DNA from: Acetobacter fabarum
GTDB taxonomy: Bacteria > Pseudomonadota > Alphaproteobacteria > Acetobacterales > Acetobacteraceae
DNA length: 64,000 bases
Direction: 5' to 3'
Assembly: GCF_011516925.1 (NCBI RefSeq)
Contig: NZ_WOTG01000001.1
Coordinates: 558,001-622,000 of the forward strand
Shown: piece after piece, positions 46,079 through 55,028 of the stretch
Layout: each line of letters starts with the position of its first letter
How positions within the stretch are numbered: position 1 is the stretch's first letter
The notes under the pieces: model-generated
The model's database searches: none
Told to the model about the DNA's origin: nothing
Seen by the model: the letters and a program-made list of their open reading frames with translations, nothing else
Position numbers and translations under genes: made by a program

Positions 46079-47524
46079 TTAGACGGAGTAGTACATTTCG
46101 AACTCAACCGGGTGCGGCGTGTGTTCAAAGCGGTACACATCATTCCATTTCAGGGTGATGTAGCTTTCAATCTGGTCTTTGGTGAACACGCCACCAGCCA
46201 GCAGGAACTCGTGATCAGCGGTCAGAGCTTCCAGCGCTTCACGCAGGGAGCCGGCAACTGTCGGGATCTGCTTCAGTTCTTCGGGCGGCAGGTCGTACAG
46301 ATCCTTGTCCATGGCATCGCCAGGGTGGATCTTGTTCTTGATACCGTCCAGACCCGCCATCAGCATTGCGGAGAATGCCAGGTAAGGGTTAGCCGTGGGG
46401 TCGGGGAAGCGCACTTCAACGCGCTTGGCCTTCGGGCTGGTTGCGTACGGAATACGGCAAGAAGCGGAGCGGTTGCGGGCAGAGTATGCCAGCAGCACGG
46501 GGGCTTCAAAGCCCGGAATCAGACGCTTGTAGGAGTTGGTGGACGGGTTGGTAAAGGCGTTCAGCGCCTTGGCATGCTTGATGATACCGCCGATGTAGTA
46601 CAGCGCCGTATCGGACAGGTCCGCATAGCCATTGCCAGCAAAGGTGGACTTGCCGTCTTTCCAGATGGACTGGTGGACATGCATGCCCGAGCCGTTATCG
46701 CCAAAGATCGGCTTCGGCATGAACGTGGCGGTCTTGCCATAGGAGTGCGCCACGTTGTGCACACAGTATTTGTAAATCTGCATGAAGTCGGCGGAGCGGA
46801 CCAGCGTTTCAAACTTGGTGCCAAGTTCGTGCTGGGACTGCGCAACCTCATGGTGGTGCTTTTCAATGGCCAGGCCCATTTCGCCCATGGTTGCCAGCAT
46901 TTCAGCGCGCAGGTCGCTTTCGCTGTCAACGGGAGCAACGGGGAAGTAACCACCCTTTACACCGGGGCGATGGCCCATGTTGCCTTCGGGGTAGTCCTTG
47001 AGGGACGCATCAGGCCCTTCGATGCTGTCGAGCTGGTAGGTGCCGTAGTTGGGGCCCGTGCCGAACTGGACGTTATCGAAAATGAAGAACTCGGCTTCGG
47101 GGCCAAAGAAGGCCGTGTCACCCAGACCGGAGGACTTCAGGTACTGCTCGGCCAGCTTGGCGGTGGAGCGGGGGTCGCGGTTATAGGGCTGCCCGGTGGA
47201 CGGCTCGATAATATCGCAGAACAGGATAAGCTGGGGACGGGCGGAAAAGGGGTCCATAACAGCCGATGTGGGATCGGGCAGCAGAACCATGTCGCTTTCG
47301 TTAATGGCTTTCCAGCCTGCGATGGAAGACCCGTCGAACATAAAGCCGTCGGTAAAGCTGTCTTCCTCAATGGTGCTGACGTGCTGGCACGTGTGCTGCC
47401 ATTTGCCGTGCGTGTCCGTAAACCGCAGGTCAACCAGTTCGACCGAATGTTCCTGAATCAGGTCAAAAACCTTGGCAATTGCAGCAGCCTTGCTGTCGCC
47501 CGCCGAAGCTGTTTTCTTCACCAT
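46079..47524 (-). CDS. glnA: type I glutamine synthetase
   Basis: A protein of 481 residues. [48 protein letters not shown] and [17 protein letters not shown] cover the ATP, glutamate and ammonia sites. KDLYDLP near residue 410 holds the Tyr that GlnE adenylylates, so the enzyme belongs to the GSI-beta, covalently regulated type. It makes glutamine from glutamate and ammonia. glnB lies upstream, separated by 103 bases. Confidence 0.97.
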   Translation of the reverse strand: MVKKTASAGDSKAAAIAKVFDLIQEHSVELVDLRFTDTHGKWQHTCQHVSTIEEDSFTDGFMFDGSSIAGWKAINESDMVLLPDPTSAVMDPFSARPQLILFCDIIEPSTGQPYNRDPRSTAKLAEQYLKSSGLGDTAFFGPEAEFFIFDNVQFGTGPNYGTYQLDSIEGPDASLKDYPEGNMGHRPGVKGGYFPVAPVDSESDLRAEMLATMGEMGLAIEKHHHEVAQSQHELGTKFETLVRSADFMQIYKYCVHNVAHSYGKTATFMPKPIFGDNGSGMHVHQSIWKDGKSTFAGNGYADLSDTALYYIGGIIKHAKALNAFTNPSTNSYKRLIPGFEAPVLLAYSARNRSASCRIPYATSPKAKRVEVRFPDPTANPYLAFSAMLMAGLDGIKNKIHPGDAMDKDLYDLPPEELKQIPTVAGSLREALEALTADHEFLLAGGVFTKDQIESYITLKWNDVYRFEHTPHPVEFEMYYSV

Positions 47525-47627
47525 GCTCTCTTCACCTAAAAAGCCTGTTTATGTTCCGCACCCTGCGGAAACATGCTGTGGAATTGTGGAGCCCGCCTTG
47601 CCCGAGCCTGCTGACATGCAGCAGGGA

Positions 47628-47975
<348 letters not shown>

Positions 47976-48207
47976 TCAACACACCGTTGCTGGACCCGCA
48001 TGGGGGCCTGTACTCTCTTGTTGTTTTGCCTGACCCGTTACAAACCTCAGGCACCAGACCCGAACACACTTGCACGGCTTGACCCGTCGGGCAATCGGGT
48101 AGATGCGGATTTGTATCGGTAAAGCATTAAACAGAAGTTTCATCCCGACCGTTTCGGTTCCGTCTCCTTCTTTCTTCTTTTCCGCCTGCCGGGCAAGGGA
48201 ATTTGTA

Positions 48208-49368
48208 ATGACAAAAGCTTTTAACAGGCAGTTTGCCGATCTTCCTGTTACAATTTTTACGGTCATGTCCGCTCTGGCCCGCCAGCATGGCGCCATTAAC
48301 CTCGGGCAGGGTTTTCCTGACCAGGAAGGCCCGCAGGACATGATTCGCCTTGCAGCCGATGCCCTGCTTGACGGACAGAACCAGTATGCACCCCTGACAG
48401 GACTACCCGAACTGCGCACGGCCGTGGCGCAGGCCAACCTGCGCTTTCAGGGCATTGCGGTCGATGCCGATTCGGAAGTCGTGGTCACGTCCGGCGCAAC
48501 GGAAGCACTGGCCGCATCCCTTATGGCCCTGATCGAGCCGGGGGATGAGGTGGTGCTGATGGAACCGTTATACGACACCTACCTGCCCGTTATCCGCCAG
48601 CTGGGCGGCGTGCCGCGCATTGTGCGGCTACAGGCACCAGACTGGGCATTGCCCCGGCAAGCACTGGCCGATGCTTTTTCCGACCGCACCAAGGCAATTA
48701 TCCTCAACTCCCCCATGAACCCGACCGGCAAGGTGTTCACGGCAGACGAGCTGGCCTTTATTGCCACGCTGGTACAGCAGCACGATACGTTCGCCATCTG
48801 CGATGAGGTTTACGAACATCTGGTGTTCAACACCCCGCATATCTCGCTCATGTCCCTGCCCGGCATGCGTGAGCGCTGCGTGCGTATTGGAAGTGCAGGC
48901 AAGAGTTTTTCCCTGACCGGCTGGAAGGTGGGCTACGCCACGGCCCCTGCCCCACTGGCTGCCGTTATTGCCAAGGCGCACCAGAACCTTGTGTTTGCCA
49001 CCCCACCCAACCTGCAACGCGCCGTAGCATTTGGGCTGAACAAGGATACAGCCTATTTTACCACCCTTGCGCAGGACATGGCCACGCAGGGGGCAATCCT
49101 TGCCTCCGGCCTGCAACGCCTGGGCTTTGGTGTGCTGCCTTATCAGGGGAGCTACTTTATCATGGCCGACATTACCCCGCTGGCCAACGGGCAGGACGAT
49201 GTGGCCTTTACCCGCATGCTTACGGAGCAGGCTCGTGTTACTGCCATTCCCGCCTCCGCATTTTATGCAGCCGAGCCGCCCCGCAACCTGATCCGCTTTG
49301 CCTTTTGCAAACGCCCCGAGGTGCTCATGGAAGCACTGAACCGTCTGGAGGCATGGAAAAACCGGTAA
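48208..49368 (+). CDS. PLP-dependent class I/II aminotransferase
   Basis: A protein of 386 residues from an ATG with AAGGGA 7 bases upstream. INLGQGFPDQEGPQDM, SEVVVTSGATEALAASLMAL, NSPMNPTGKVF, ICDEVYEHL and GSAGKSFSLTGWKVGYA are fold-type I blocks, with the PLP Lys in SAGKSFSLTGWK. This pattern is close to methionine (YbdL) or kynurenine/glutamine transaminases. The true amino-acid partner is not assigned. A hairpin overlapping the stop codon serves as a terminator. Confidence 0.92.
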   Translation: MTKAFNRQFADLPVTIFTVMSALARQHGAINLGQGFPDQEGPQDMIRLAADALLDGQNQYAPLTGLPELRTAVAQANLRFQGIAVDADSEVVVTSGATEALAASLMALIEPGDEVVLMEPLYDTYLPVIRQLGGVPRIVRLQAPDWALPRQALADAFSDRTKAIILNSPMNPTGKVFTADELAFIATLVQQHDTFAICDEVYEHLVFNTPHISLMSLPGMRERCVRIGSAGKSFSLTGWKVGYATAPAPLAAVIAKAHQNLVFATPPNLQRAVAFGLNKDTAYFTTLAQDMATQGAILASGLQRLGFGVLPYQGSYFIMADITPLANGQDDVAFTRMLTEQARVTAIPASAFYAAEPPRNLIRFAFCKRPEVLMEALNRLEAWKNR

Positions 49369-49380
49369 AACGGTTTTTTC
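49356..49380 (+). terminator. terminator overlapping the aminotransferase stop codon
   Basis: GAAAAACCG (49356-49364) pairs with CGGTTTTTTC (49371-49380). The TAA stop at 49366-49368 lies in the loop, so the coding end and terminator are merged. Confidence 0.7.
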
Positions 49381-49402
49381 CACCAATTCCGCAATTATCC
49401 AA

Positions 49403-49431
49403 TTGACGGACCACACTCTTTTCTCTAAACG
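49403..49431 (+). promoter_or_regulatory. promoter of tRNA-His
   Basis: TTGACG (49403-49408), 17 bases and TAAACG (49426-49431). Transcription would begin just ahead of the tRNA at 49446. Confidence 0.6.
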
Positions 49432-49445
49432 TCCGCTTGCTGTGC

Positions 49446-49522
49446 GGCGGACGTAGCTCAGCTGGTAGAGCGCCGGTTTGTGGTACCGGTGGTCGCGGGT
49501 TCAAGTCCCGTCGTTCGCCCCA
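49446..49522 (+). tRNA. tRNA-His (GTG anticodon)
   Basis: A full cloverleaf folds by eye. Acceptor GCGGACG (49447-49453) pairs with CGTTCGC (49512-49518). The anticodon stem CCGGT/ACCGG encloses TTGTGGT with anticodon GTG at 49480-49482. The T arm is GCGGG, TTCAAGT, CCCGT. The extra G at 49446 and the discriminator C at 49519 fit histidine tRNA, and CCA (49520-49522) is encoded. Confidence 0.95.
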
Positions 49523-49703
49523 GCATATTTCCTTTTAAAATCAGGTTTTCCAAAACCACCAGCCCCTAGGCTGCCATAACGGCGGCACAGGCGCTACCAG
49601 AACGCGCCCTGCACACAAAAAAATGCAGGCAACAGGCTGGTTCAGGCCAGAATCCCGGTTTGGTGTATTTTCCAACACCGTGGCAATGGCATAAAACCAC
49701 ACA

Positions 49704-50147
49704 ATGCAAAGCACGTTGCCCCCCATAAGCCTGCTCGCCCTGATCATGCTTCCGGCCTGCACTGCCCCTGTGGCCCCACCCAACACGCCACCGGCTGAAG
49801 CCGCATTGTATCGGGCCAAGCAGACCTGTCTGGATACCTACCAGACCCGCCCCGGACAGGTTGCCAAGGATAACATGAGCAAGCTGATGACCTGCCTTGC
49901 CAGAGCCACCCAAAAATACGGGCGACAGGCTTATGGTCCCTATGCCCCCATTTATATGGATGGTGCCTCAAAAGGGGTGGAAGCCGCCCGGCACCTGCGC
50001 GAAGGCATTTATACCCCCGACCAGTTCGGGAGTGAGATCGGGCTTATTCAGGAGCAGGAAAATTCGGCCCTTGTGCAACAAAAAGCACAGATGAACACCC
50101 CGATGGACCCTATTTTGCAGCCAGTCCCTGCCGCCCCAAACCGTTAA
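49704..50147 (+). CDS. putative lipoprotein
   Basis: A protein of 147 residues. The signal peptide ends in a lipobox-like LIMLPAC followed by TAPVAPPNTPP, so acylation of the Cys and anchoring in an envelope membrane are expected. The mature part is helical and has paired Cys (KQTCLDTY and LMTCLARA). I do not recognise a family. The ribosome-binding site is poor. It lies between tRNA-His and icd. Confidence 0.68.
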   Translation: MQSTLPPISLLALIMLPACTAPVAPPNTPPAEAALYRAKQTCLDTYQTRPGQVAKDNMSKLMTCLARATQKYGRQAYGPYAPIYMDGASKGVEAARHLREGIYTPDQFGSEIGLIQEQENSALVQQKAQMNTPMDPILQPVPAAPNR

Positions 50148-50418
50148 CCCGCACCCGGCCACAAGACCGGAGCCTTACGGAACCACCACTCCCTGCGGAC
50201 CTGACCGGAATGTGATGAACCGGGCCAACCGGGCATAAAAACGGCCTGTTCCCGCCAGATAACCGCATAAAGCCAATACCCCTGTCCCGAATGTGAAGTG
50301 CGGAGCTGTTTACGGCTGCGGCAAGCTGTTCAATCCATACAGTGCATGACGCTCATACATATTGCGCAGCATTTGTGAGAACGAACAAGAAAACCATGTC
50401 GGAAATGGATTGGTAATC

Positions 50419-51639
50419 ATGGCTAAAATCAAGGTCAAAAACCCGGTTGTGGAAATGGACGGGGATGAAATGACCCGCATTATCTGGCACTTCATCCGCG
50501 AGCGGCTGATCCTGCCTTATCTGGATATTGACCTCAAATACTACGATCTGGGCATTGAACACCGCGACGCCACGAATGATCAGGTCACCGTTGATGCCGC
50601 CGAAGCCACAAAGCGCTACGGCGTTGCAGTCAAGTGCGCCACCATCACACCGGACGAAGCCCGGGTGAAGGAATTCGGCCTGAAAAAAATGTATCGCTCC
50701 CCCAATGGCACCATCCGGAACATTCTGGACGGCACCATTTTCCGTGAGCCCATCATCTGCTCCAACGTGCCCCGTCTGGTGCCCCACTGGACAAAGCCGA
50801 TCGTGATTGGCCGCCATGCCTACGGAGACATCTACCGCGCAGCGGAAACAAAAATTCCCGGCCCCGGCAAGGTCACGCTGAACTATGTGCCAGATGACGG
50901 GGGAGAGCCCATTACGCTGGACGTGCACGACTTCAAGGGCCCCGGTGTAACGCTGGGCATGCACAACACCCGTGCATCCATTGAAGGGTTTGCCCGGGCT
51001 TCCCTCTCCTACGGGCGCGACCGCGGTCTGCCGGTTTACCTGTCCACCAAAAACACCATTCTCAAAGCCTATGACGGCATGTTCAAGGACGTGTTCGCCG
51101 AGGTGTATGAAAACGAGTTCAAGGCCGAATTTGAAAAACTGGGCCTGACCTACGAACACCGCCTGATTGATGACATGGTGGCCTGTGCCCTCAAATGGCC
51201 CGGTGGCTATGTGTGGGCCTGCAAGAACTACGATGGCGATGTGGAAAGCGACATTGTAGCACAAGGCTTTGGCAGCCTTGGCCTGATGACATCCGTCCTG
51301 CTCAGCCCCTCTGGCGATGTGGTGGAGGCCGAAGCCGCCCACGGCACGGTAACCCGCCATTACCGCGAACACCAGAAGGGCAACCCCACCAGCACCAACC
51401 CCATTGCTTCCATTTTTGCATGGACTCGCGGGCTGGCTTATCGCGGCCGGTTTGATAACACTCCGGACGTAGTGCACTTTGCCAACACACTGGAAAAAGT
51501 GTGCATTGATACGGTGGAAGCCGGACAGATGACCAAGGACCTTGCCCAGCTTGTTGGCAAAAACGCCCAGTGGCTCAACACTCAGGACTTCCTGGATGTG
51601 CTGGACGCACGGCTGAAAAAAGAACTGGCCAAAGCCTGA
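50419..51639 (+). CDS. icd: NADP-dependent isocitrate dehydrogenase
   Basis: A protein of 406 residues, [20 protein letters not shown]. Substrate and coenzyme segments are [40 protein letters not shown] and [19 protein letters not shown] (NADP adenine site). It belongs to the dimeric eukaryotic-like IDH subfamily common in alphaproteobacteria and oxidatively decarboxylates isocitrate to 2-oxoglutarate. A strong terminator follows. The 270-base region upstream holds no gene. Confidence 0.96.
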   Translation: MAKIKVKNPVVEMDGDEMTRIIWHFIRERLILPYLDIDLKYYDLGIEHRDATNDQVTVDAAEATKRYGVAVKCATITPDEARVKEFGLKKMYRSPNGTIRNILDGTIFREPIICSNVPRLVPHWTKPIVIGRHAYGDIYRAAETKIPGPGKVTLNYVPDDGGEPITLDVHDFKGPGVTLGMHNTRASIEGFARASLSYGRDRGLPVYLSTKNTILKAYDGMFKDVFAEVYENEFKAEFEKLGLTYEHRLIDDMVACALKWPGGYVWACKNYDGDVESDIVAQGFGSLGLMTSVLLSPSGDVVEAEAAHGTVTRHYREHQKGNPTSTNPIASIFAWTRGLAYRGRFDNTPDVVHFANTLEKVCIDTVEAGQMTKDLAQLVGKNAQWLNTQDFLDVLDARLKKELAKA

Positions 51640-51650
51640 ACCCCATACCG

Positions 51651-51680
51651 GCAGGCCCGCAGTGTGCGGGCCTGCTTTTT
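51651..51680 (+). terminator. icd terminator
   Basis: GCAGGCCCGCA (51651-51661) pairs perfectly with TGCGGGCCTGC (51665-51675) around GTG, followed by five T. Confidence 0.95.
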
Positions 51681-51816
51681 ACTCCCCCCACCAGCAAGCA
51701 CCGCAGAGCCTGCCAAATATGCCAGAGGTCATGCCATTTGCCATTGCGTCCAAACCGGCGCTGACGCAAAACAGGGCTTTGAATCTTAGCATAACCTTAA
51801 GAGCAGGACCCTGCGC

Positions 51817-52836
51817 ATGTCAGTCATCCCCGCAGAAACAGACGTAGCCATTATAGGGGCAGGCCCAGCCGGGCTGTTTGCCGCTTTCCAATGCGCCATG
51901 CTGCGCCTGCGCTGCGTGCTCATTGATGTTCTGCCCGAAGTGGGCGGCCAGTGCGCAGCCCTTTACCCCGAAAAACCGATTTACGACATTCCCGCCTGCC
52001 CCGCCGTGGAAGGTGCCGAACTGATTGCCAGTCTGGAACGCCAGATTGCCCCGTTTGATATTCCCCGCCTGCTCAAGCACCGGGTCGAGGGGCTGAGCGG
52101 CCAGCGCGGGGACTTCTCGCTCACCACGGACAAAGGCGCTCAACTGCACGCCAAAGCCGTGATTATTGCCGCCGGTGCGGGTGCTTTTGGCCCCAACCGC
52201 CCCCCGCTGGATGGCCTTGGTGCGTATGAGGAAAGTGGCGCGGTACAATACTACGTGCGCCGCAAGGCAGACTTCCAGAACAAGCGCATCGTGATTGCTG
52301 GCGGCGGGGATTCCGCACTGGACTGGGCGCTCTCCCTCAAGGATACGGCTGCAAAGCTTTATCTGGTACACCGGCGCGACCGCTTCCGTGGTGCACCGGA
52401 AAGCCTGCGCCAGCTGGATGAAGCCGTAACCGCCGGGCAGATTGAAAAAGTGGTGCCCTACCAGCTCCACGGCCTGCAAGGCACCAATGGCGCGCTGAAC
52501 GGCGTGGATGTGATTGACATGGACGGCGCCACCCGCACGCTGGAAGCCGATGTGCTGCTGCCCTTCTTCGGTCTGGCAACCGACCTTGGCCCCGTTGCCC
52601 GCTGGGGAATGGATACCCAGCGCTCCACCATTCCCGTTACCCCCTCCAATTGCGAAACAAGCCTTGCTGGCATTTTTGCCATTGGGGATGTGGCAACCTA
52701 CCCCGGCAAGCTCAAGCTGATCCTGCAAGGCTTTAGCGAGGCTGCCATGGCCGCCCACGCCATTCATCCCATTATTTACCCCGAGCAGGCCCTGCATTTT
52801 GAATATTCGACCAGCAAGGGCGTTCCTGCCGCGTAA
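51817..52836 (+). CDS. ferredoxin/flavodoxin-NADP reductase, thioredoxin-reductase-like
   Basis: A protein of 339 residues. The FAD site is DVAIIGAGPAGLFAAFQCAM and the NADP site is RIVIAGGGDSALDWALSL. ADVLLPFFGLATDLGP and GIFAIGDVATYPGKLKLILQ close the FAD site. No redox-active CxxC is seen in the NADP domain (AGGGDSALDWA). That fits the YumC-type ferredoxin-NADP oxidoreductases rather than thioredoxin reductase. It transfers electrons between NADPH and ferredoxin or flavodoxin. The partner protein is not in the window. Confidence 0.9.
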   Translation: MSVIPAETDVAIIGAGPAGLFAAFQCAMLRLRCVLIDVLPEVGGQCAALYPEKPIYDIPACPAVEGAELIASLERQIAPFDIPRLLKHRVEGLSGQRGDFSLTTDKGAQLHAKAVIIAAGAGAFGPNRPPLDGLGAYEESGAVQYYVRRKADFQNKRIVIAGGGDSALDWALSLKDTAAKLYLVHRRDRFRGAPESLRQLDEAVTAGQIEKVVPYQLHGLQGTNGALNGVDVIDMDGATRTLEADVLLPFFGLATDLGPVARWGMDTQRSTIPVTPSNCETSLAGIFAIGDVATYPGKLKLILQGFSEAAMAAHAIHPIIYPEQALHFEYSTSKGVPAA

Positions 52837-52976
52837 TCTGCGCCATTCGACCTGCCGGGCAGCCTGCCATAATGCCACCGCCTTTGCCGGGTAGGGGGTA
52901 AAGGCAGGGTGTCCCGCAGGCCCCGCTTCCATACTGGCGGGAGAGTTCTCTCCCATCCTCTTATAAGGATGAAGCC

Positions 52977-54233
52977 GTGAAAATCATTATCCTTGGCGCA
53001 GGCGTGGTTGGCGTAACCTCGGCTTGGTACCTCAACGCTTTGGGGCATGACGTAACTGTTATAGACCGCCAGCCCGCCCCTGCCCTGGAAACATCTTTTG
53101 CCAATGCGGGTCAGGTTTCACCCGGCTATTCCTCCCCCTGGGCAGCACCCGGCCTGCCCTGGCAGGCCATGACATGGATGCTGCACCCCCGCCACAGCCC
53201 GCTGGTCATTCGCAAACGGCTGGATCTGGCCATGCTGCGCTGGTTGCGGCAACTGTTGAAAAACTGCAACGCGCAGTCTTACGCACTCAACAAGGCCCGC
53301 ATGCTCCGCGTGGCCGAATATAGCCGCGATTGCCTTGACGCCCTGCGCGAGGAAACCGGCATGACCTATGATGACCGGCAGCAAGGGCTGATCCAGCTTT
53401 TCCGGACGGACCAACAAATCAGCAAAAGCCAGCGCGACATGCGCCTGCTGGCCGAAAGCGGCATACCCCACCAGTTACTTGGCGTGGACGACATTCTGGA
53501 CCAAGAACCGGGGCTACGCCATTCAGCCCATCTGCTCAAAGGGGGGCTGTTCCTCCCCAATGACCAGTCGGGGGATGCGCATATCTTTACCCAAAGGCTG
53601 GCCCGCATGGCCGAAGCCAAAGGGGTGCGCTTTCTTTACAACACCACCATCAAGGGGCTGGATGCCACGGCAGGCACGGTTGTTTCCGTCAGGACCAGTG
53701 CCGGGCACCTGAGCGCAGATGCCTATGTTATGGCGCTGGGCAGCTACAGCGCCCGCCTGCTACGCCCACTTGGGCTACATCTGCCGATATACCCCGTTAA
53801 AGGCTATTCCCTGACTCTCCCCTTAACAGATGAGAGCCATGCCCCGGTTTCTACGGTGAATGATGCGTTCTACAAAGTATCCATCACACGGCTGGGCAAC
53901 CGGATACGGGTGGGCGGCACGGCGGAACTGACCGGGTATAACCTCAAGCTCAGCCCCGACCGGCGGGAAACACTGGAACTCTCTTTTTCCGAACTCTATG
54001 GCGGGGGCGACCTGAGTGCGGCCACATACTGGACCGGCCTGCGCCCCTGCACACCCGATGGCACACCCATTATTGGCCCGGCCACGCCCTTTGGGAACCT
54101 GTGGCTCAACACAGGCCACGGCACATTAGGCTGGACCATGGCCTGCGGCTCCGGCCGCCTGATTGCAGACATGATTGATGGCCGCAAAACCGATATTCCT
54201 GCGTTGGATCTGGCTTTAACCCGCTACGGTTAA
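52977..54233 (+). CDS. dadA: D-amino acid dehydrogenase small subunit
   Basis: A protein of 418 residues from a GTG with AAGGA 7 bases upstream. The FAD dinucleotide site is KIIILGAGVVGVTSAWYL. ETSFANAGQVSPGYSSPWAA and the C-terminal TYWTGLRPCTPDGTPIIGP with NTGHGTLGWTMACGSGRL match DadA. It oxidises D-alanine and other D-amino acids to keto acids, feeding electrons to the respiratory chain. No alanine racemase is adjacent. A terminator follows. Confidence 0.93.
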   Translation: MKIIILGAGVVGVTSAWYLNALGHDVTVIDRQPAPALETSFANAGQVSPGYSSPWAAPGLPWQAMTWMLHPRHSPLVIRKRLDLAMLRWLRQLLKNCNAQSYALNKARMLRVAEYSRDCLDALREETGMTYDDRQQGLIQLFRTDQQISKSQRDMRLLAESGIPHQLLGVDDILDQEPGLRHSAHLLKGGLFLPNDQSGDAHIFTQRLARMAEAKGVRFLYNTTIKGLDATAGTVVSVRTSAGHLSADAYVMALGSYSARLLRPLGLHLPIYPVKGYSLTLPLTDESHAPVSTVNDAFYKVSITRLGNRIRVGGTAELTGYNLKLSPDRRETLELSFSELYGGGDLSAATYWTGLRPCTPDGTPIIGPATPFGNLWLNTGHGTLGWTMACGSGRLIADMIDGRKTDIPALDLALTRYG

Positions 54234-54261
54234 ACGGCAGCCACCAGCCAGCAGACACAAG

Positions 54262-54295
54262 AAAAGGGCCGGAGAATTTCTTCCCCGGCCCTTTT
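54262..54295 (+). terminator. dadA terminator
   Basis: AAAAGGGCCGG (54262-54272) pairs with CCGGCCCTTTT (54285-54295); A- and T-runs flank both sides, so it may also act on the convergent minus-strand gene. Confidence 0.9.
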
Positions 54296-54367
54296 ACTTT
54301 AAGGCTCTTATGCCTCCACATCACCAGTGGGCTGGCTTATGCCACCCCACCGCTGGATATGGCAGAC

Positions 54368-54661
54368 TTACTGAGCGGATTCAGCAGCCGGAGCAGCTTC
54401 ACCTTCAGCAGCCTTCTTGGCGCCTTTTTTGGCGTGGTGCTTGCTGCCATGCTTGGCATGCTTTGCGTGCTTTTCAGCCTTCTTGCCTTCTTCAGCTGCT
54501 GCTGCGGGAGCTGCGGCTTCAGGAGCGGCAGGAGCTGCAACAGCCGGTGCGGAGGGAGCAGCAGGCGCTGCAGGTGCTGCGACTTCCTGTGCGAAGGAAG
54601 GAGCGGCAGCGCCCATCAGAGCGACTGTGGAAAGAGCTGCGAGCAGACGACGAGAAATCAT
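54368..54661 (-). CDS. exported Ala/Pro/Lys/His-rich low-complexity protein
   Basis: A protein of 97 residues; GGAG lies 9 bases before the ATG. A signal peptide (LAALSTVALMGAAAPSFA, cleavage before QEVAAP) is followed by Ala/Pro repeats and a basic His/Lys-rich tract (KHAKHAKHGSKHHAKKGAKK). The layout resembles acid-shock (Asr-like) periplasmic proteins, which are Ala/Lys/His-rich. Homology is not shown, since composition alone can mislead. A buffering or polyanion-binding role is inference. Confidence 0.7.
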   Translation of the reverse strand: MISRRLLAALSTVALMGAAAPSFAQEVAAPAAPAAPSAPAVAAPAAPEAAAPAAAAEEGKKAEKHAKHAKHGSKHHAKKGAKKAAEGEAAPAAESAQ

Positions 54662-54863
54662 TTCTTAAATCTCCAATACAACCGGCCAGAATTCCTTGAG
54701 TTTTACTGCACCATCCCGTGCAAAAAACATCAGCCGGTTTCTGACTACATGCATAACACGGCATAAACAGGCCGTCTGCGTTTAAAATTTGCGCAACATT
54801 TTCACTTATTATGAGTTTAACGCACTCGCGCCACATTTTTGCCTTATTGTGGGAGTCCCCAAC
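54662..54863. other. leader and promoter region of the Ala/Lys/His-rich protein gene
   Basis: AT-rich DNA with no further credible gene. TTGCGC and nearby AT-rich blocks could form the promoter on the minus strand, but no clear -10/-35 pair is identified. Confidence 0.4.
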
Positions 54864-54891
54864 AAAAAAACCGCACAAAAATGGCGGTTTT
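54864..54891 (-). terminator. second terminator downstream of typA
   Basis: On the minus strand AAAACCGC pairs with GCGGTTTT around a 9-base loop (54867-54891) followed by seven U. It lies about 95 bases beyond the first typA terminator. Confidence 0.75.
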
Positions 54892-54985
54892 CCTTGGTTT
54901 GATGAAGAAGCACCCAGTTTTCAGGTCTGTAATGCACCCGAAAAAAGTGATTCTTGCCACAGAGTAACCTTAGTTCGCCCGTGCC
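54892..54985 (-). ncRNA. possible small RNA between two terminators
   Basis: The 94 bases on the minus strand between the typA terminator and the strong terminator at 54864-54891 contain no credible protein. A terminator directly after the typA terminator would be redundant unless transcription starts in between. No promoter is clearly visible and no known RNA family is recognised. Confidence 0.25.
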
Positions 54986-54988
54986 CAC

Positions 54989-55021
54989 AAAAAACAAGGG
55001 CCACGCTTACGCGTGGCCCTT
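54989..55021 (-). terminator. typA terminator
   Basis: AAGGGCCACGC (54996-55006) pairs perfectly with GCGTGGCCCTT (55011-55021). On the minus strand it is followed by GTTTTTT and lies just after the typA stop. Confidence 0.93.
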
Positions 55022-55028
55022 GGGTCAA

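Noticed and set aside
46025-47539. 504-codon open frame on the plus strand opposite glnA
   Set aside because: Antisense to a complete glutamine synthetase; no family similarity.
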